Source: Rhodococcus sp. B50
GTDB taxonomy: Bacteria > Actinomycetota > Actinomycetes > Mycobacteriales > Mycobacteriaceae
Direction: 5' to 3'
Assembly: GCF_013602415.1 (NCBI RefSeq)
Contig: NZ_WPAG02000002.1
Span: forward strand, 4,033,480 to 4,097,479
Length of the DNA: 64,000 nucleotides
The position numbers were made by a program, and so were the translations under genes. Under the pieces are notes generated by a model. The model was not told the origin of the DNA and made no database searches. It saw only the letters and a list, made by a program, of their open reading frames with translations. This document shows, in pieces, positions 61,283 to 64,000 of this stretch; within the stretch, counting starts at the first letter, position 1; every line of letters starts with the position of its first letter.

Positions 61283-61332
61283 GGGGGAGGTTGTGCGCGA
61301 ATTTCGCGGTTTCGGCGCACACAACCTCCCCC
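61283..61332. repeat. Intergenic palindrome with variable arms, copy C
   Basis: Perfect 13-base arms (61283-61295, 61320-61332) enclose a 24-base centre that contains an inner hairpin CGCGAA-T-TTCGCG followed by GGTTTCGGC. The inner hairpin matches copy B (38401-38466) and GGTTTCGGC matches copy A (4110-4152, minus strand). The flanking 281 bases up to the next gene hold this and the small hairpin at 61433. Confidence 0.6.
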
Positions 61333-61432
61333 TCGTTTCGACTCCCGAAGCTTCCCCTTGAGCCCGTTGATCTCGATCAGCGGGACCTGCAGGGTGTGCC
61401 GCGTCACAGACCCATAGGTTCGGTCGGTATTC

Positions 61433-61455
61433 AGGCGGCCGTGTCACGGCCGCCT
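61433..61455. repeat. Short perfect palindrome upstream of the solute-binding protein
   Basis: AGGCGGCCGTG and its complement CACGGCCGCCT (61433-61443, 61445-61455) lie 41 bases before the ATG of the first lipoprotein gene. It could be a terminator for upstream transcription, an operator or part of the leader. Confidence 0.5.
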
Positions 61456-61495
61456 CGAAATCGTTCTGCACGAATACTTTCGAGAGAGGGGCGGC

Positions 61496-63040
61496 ATGAC
61501 TGTTGCGTCGAGAAGGTCGCCGATCCGTTTGTGGGGTGCTGTGATCGGGACCTGCGCGGTATTGCTCACCGCGTGTGGGTCGACTCCTCCCGAGAACTCC
61601 GGAGTCAGTGATCCTGCAATTCCGCTGCACTATGCCACCGTCTTCGGCGTCTCGTCGTTCGATCCGCACAAGACGCGAATCACCAGTGACGCCACCATGC
61701 TCAACATGGTCTACGACCGCCTCGTCCACCGTGACGCAGCCGGACGACCGATTCCAGGACTCGCCGAATCGTGGGAGATCGACGAGACCGCCCTGACACT
61801 CCACCTGCGTGAGGGGTTGACCTTCTCCAGCGGCGCCGCCCTCGATGCCGACGCGGTGGTCGCCAATCTCCGACGTGCCCTGGAACCGGACTCGATCACG
61901 GCGCCGATGCTGGCCCGCGTCGTCGAGGTCGACGCATCGGACGATCGTACGGTCGTTATGACCTTCGACGGTCCGGGCGCCCAGTACGTGCTGGCGCTCT
62001 CCGATCTTGCCGGAATGATCGTCGACCCCGAGGCTTTCGGGACTCCGGAGAAGGACGCACGACTCGCACTCGCGCCTGCAGGTGCAGGACGTTACGTCCT
62101 CGCCGAGTCCCGACCGGGCGCCGAGTACGAGTTCACCGCCAGGGCGGATTATTGGGACCCGGATGCGATCGGCGCCGAGAACTTCGTGTGGACGGTGATG
62201 ACCGATCCGCAAGCGCGTCTCAGCGCGGTGTCGGCAGGAGATATCGATGTCGCGATCACTACGCCGCTGACGATCGACGCAGCCGAACAGCAAGGTCTTC
62301 GGGTGGAGACGGCACTTCGACTCGACCACATGGCGCTGAACTTCAACCGGAACCGCAGCGAGTTCGGCAATCTCGACGTGCGCAAGGCCATCGCTCATGC
62401 AATCGACCGCCAGGCAATTGCGGACACCGCCATGGAGGGCCACGCCGAAGCGGCGACGCAGAACTTCCCGAAGGATTACTTCGCGTACGACCCGGACCTG
62501 GCCGACGACTATCCGTACGATCCCGAGAGGGCGCGGCAGTTGCTGGCCGGCGCAGGACTGCCGGAAGGTTTTTCGTTCACCGCCATCCTGTTGAATCTTC
62601 CCGAGAACGTGCAGGTCGCGCAGATCGTGCAACAACAACTGGCGCAGATCGGCATCGACATGGAACTCGAGCCGTTGCCTCCGTCCGATGCGTCACCGAC
62701 CTTCTACCGAGGCGACGCCGACGCATTCCTCACGACCTTCACCGGCCGTTCCGATCCAGCGTTGTTGCTGTCCGCGCTCTACGGTGAGAATTCGCCCCAG
62801 AACCCCTCCGGTACCACTGCGCCGGGATTCCGGGAGGCGCTCGACTCCGCCAACCGCGAGACCGACCTGCAGGCCCGTGGAGACAAGCTCGGAGAGGTAT
62901 CGAAGACCGTCACGGACAACGTTCTCGCCGTGCCCTTGGTCTTCTTCGAACTCGGATCGACGCTCACCGACCGGGTCGTCGGTTACGAGACGAACCTGTT
63001 GATCGACGAATGGCGTGGCGTCGGCATTGCCGCGTCCTGA
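61496..63040 (+). CDS. ABC transporter solute-binding lipoprotein, oligopeptide/nickel type
   Basis: The 514-residue protein has a lipoprotein signal (AVLLTACGS, lipidated Cys27) and the SBP_bac_5 fold: LAESWEIDETALTLHLREGLTFSSGAALDADAVVANLRRAL, LSDLAGMIVDPEAFG, and LDVRKAIAHAIDRQAI. It would bind a peptide, nickel chelate or similar ligand outside the membrane for an ABC importer. No permease or ATPase gene is seen in the window after it; they may follow the next gene. A close paralogue starts 34 bases downstream. Confidence 0.88.
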   Translation: MTVASRRSPIRLWGAVIGTCAVLLTACGSTPPENSGVSDPAIPLHYATVFGVSSFDPHKTRITSDATMLNMVYDRLVHRDAAGRPIPGLAESWEIDETALTLHLREGLTFSSGAALDADAVVANLRRALEPDSITAPMLARVVEVDASDDRTVVMTFDGPGAQYVLALSDLAGMIVDPEAFGTPEKDARLALAPAGAGRYVLAESRPGAEYEFTARADYWDPDAIGAENFVWTVMTDPQARLSAVSAGDIDVAITTPLTIDAAEQQGLRVETALRLDHMALNFNRNRSEFGNLDVRKAIAHAIDRQAIADTAMEGHAEAATQNFPKDYFAYDPDLADDYPYDPERARQLLAGAGLPEGFSFTAILLNLPENVQVAQIVQQQLAQIGIDMELEPLPPSDASPTFYRGDADAFLTTFTGRSDPALLLSALYGENSPQNPSGTTAPGFREALDSANRETDLQARGDKLGEVSKTVTDNVLAVPLVFFELGSTLTDRVVGYETNLLIDEWRGVGIAAS

Positions 63041-63074
63041 CCGCCCGCCCGCTTCAGAAACGAAGGAATCTCTC

Positions 63075-64000
63075 ATGTCTCGTAGATCGCTGACCTCGGT
63101 CGTCGCTGCCTTCGCGACCGCACTGCTTCTCGCCGGCTGTGGAACGTCGGCAGCAACCGACAGCACCGCGGAGATCGACCCGCAGGCGACCCTGCGTTAC
63201 GCCACGACATACGGTGCGTCGTCCTTCGATCCGCACAAGACCCGGATCACGAGCGATTCCACCATGTTGAATCTCGTCTACGACCGACTGGTGCATCGTG
63301 ATCGGAACGCAGAGCCGGTGCCCGGGCTCGCCGAATCCTGGGAGTTCTCCGAGGACAGATCCACTCTGACGTTGAACTTGCGTCAGGGCGTGACCTTCTC
63401 GGACGGAACACCGCTCGACGCACCTGGCGTGGTGGCGAACCTCCGCCGCGCATTGGAACCCGACTCGATCACCGCTGCGATGCTCACCGGAGTCGAGTCG
63501 GTGGAATCGACCGACGCGCACACCGTGGTGCTCCGCCTGAACGGTCCGGGCGCCCAGCTCATCCTCACGCTGTCGGATCTCCCGGGAATGATCGTCAACC
63601 CCAACGCTTTCGGCACTCCGGACAAGGACGCCGCGCTCGTGCTCGCTCCGGCAGGAGCAGGCCGGTACACCGTGGTCGAATCCCAACCCGGGGCCCAGTA
63701 CCGCTTCGTCGCCCGCGACGACTACTGGGATCGAGAAGCGTTGCAAGCCGGGGAATTCGAATGGGTTGTCATGACCGATCCGCAGACCCGAGTGAACGCG
63801 GTCGCCTCCGACCAGCTCGACGCCGCCATGGCGACACCGATGTCGCTCGACCCCGCCGAGCAGCAGGGCCTGGAGACGTACGTGCAGACGAGCCTCAACA
63901 ACTACGTCCTCAACCTGAACCGAACCCGCAGCGAGTTCGGCAAGCTCGAAGTGCGGCAGGCGCTCGCCCACGCGGTGGACCGGAAGTCGGTCGTGGAGAC
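63075..64000 (+). CDS. Second solute-binding lipoprotein, paralogue of the preceding gene (cut by window end)
   Basis: The visible 308 residues carry a lipoprotein signal (ALLLAGCGT, lipidated Cys22). Long blocks are shared with the previous gene: SSFDPHKTRITSD, VYDRLVHRD, NLRRALEPDSIT and LEVRQALAHAVDRKS. This is a tandem duplication with diverged signal peptides. AAGGAATC precedes the ATG. The C-terminus lies outside the window. Confidence 0.87.
   Translation, partial: MSRRSLTSVVAAFATALLLAGCGTSAATDSTAEIDPQATLRYATTYGASSFDPHKTRITSDSTMLNLVYDRLVHRDRNAEPVPGLAESWEFSEDRSTLTLNLRQGVTFSDGTPLDAPGVVANLRRALEPDSITAAMLTGVESVESTDAHTVVLRLNGPGAQLILTLSDLPGMIVNPNAFGTPDKDAALVLAPAGAGRYTVVESQPGAQYRFVARDDYWDREALQAGEFEWVVMTDPQTRVNAVASDQLDAAMATPMSLDPAEQQGLETYVQTSLNNYVLNLNRTRSEFGKLEVRQALAHAVDRKSVVE

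Noticed and set aside
61052..61417. Plus-strand frame across the tRNA (contains DRIRTCDLWVMSP)
   Set aside because: This is a familiar false protein produced by reading through a tRNA gene; the tRNA call explains the sequence.

Overview
The window is high-GC actinobacterial DNA and looks like a Rhodococcus chromosome, probably the R. pyridinivorans / R. rhodochrous group. The reasons are GTG starts with 4-bp ATGA/GTGA gene overlaps, the actinobacterial ben operon order benABCD-K-R(LuxR)-E, the guaiacol P450 pair gcoAB, the fused PcaL, two IclR regulators (CatR, PcaR) and a two-component phenol hydroxylase with an AraC-type activator. The species name is inference; no marker gene is present.

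Layout. 1-8.3 kb: housekeeping and accessory genes (M50-like protein, azlCD, a GT87 mannosyltransferase, an orphan zinc chaperone aztD, an orphan AAA+ ATPase, a nitroreductase, gpsA, AraC and VOC genes). 8.4-10.8 kb: a short UvrA paralogue. 10.8-31.7 kb: the aromatic core, with benABCDKRE, gcoAB plus AraC regulator, pheA2A1 plus AraC regulator, catR/catA and catBC. 31.7-38.3 kb: hydrolases and an ABC-F ribosome-protection protein behind a promoter, an 8-codon leader peptide and foldable leader RNA. 38.5-42.7 kb: vanABK with a divergent PadR regulator. 42.7-45.2 kb: a LysR gene and a type II NADH dehydrogenase. 45.4-51.7 kb: a tightly coupled operon of phosphopantetheinyl transferase, carrier protein, acyl-CoA dehydrogenase, amino acid:[carrier protein] ligase, DUF1839 and a GH2 glycosidase, followed by a small ORF behind a dyad. 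52.1-59.8 kb: an MDR oxidoreductase, DoxX, pcaBLRF and divergent pcaIJ. 59.9-64 kb: an AI-2E-type membrane protein, initiator tRNA-Met and two tandem solute-binding lipoproteins (the second cut by the window end).

How it fits together. Benzoate (BenABC, BenD), guaiacol (GcoAB) and phenol (PheA1A2) all funnel to catechol, which CatA, CatB and CatC convert to beta-ketoadipate enol-lactone. PcaL, PcaIJ and PcaF then take this to acetyl-CoA and succinyl-CoA. Vanillate is demethylated by VanAB to protocatechuate, but the protocatechuate dioxygenase genes pcaHG, expected ahead of pcaB, are absent here. Several promoter regions carry readable candidate operators: a GACCATAT element shared by gco and phe, a GTWCGCA-type box shared by cat and pca, paired CCTAGG sites at ben and phe, and ACTATC dyads at van.

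The least described parts are the carrier-protein/amino-acid ligase operon, the leader of the ABC-F gene, the FCD-like tail fused to BenC, and two families of intergenic palindromes. Everything here comes from reading the sequence and from remembered family knowledge; no search was run.
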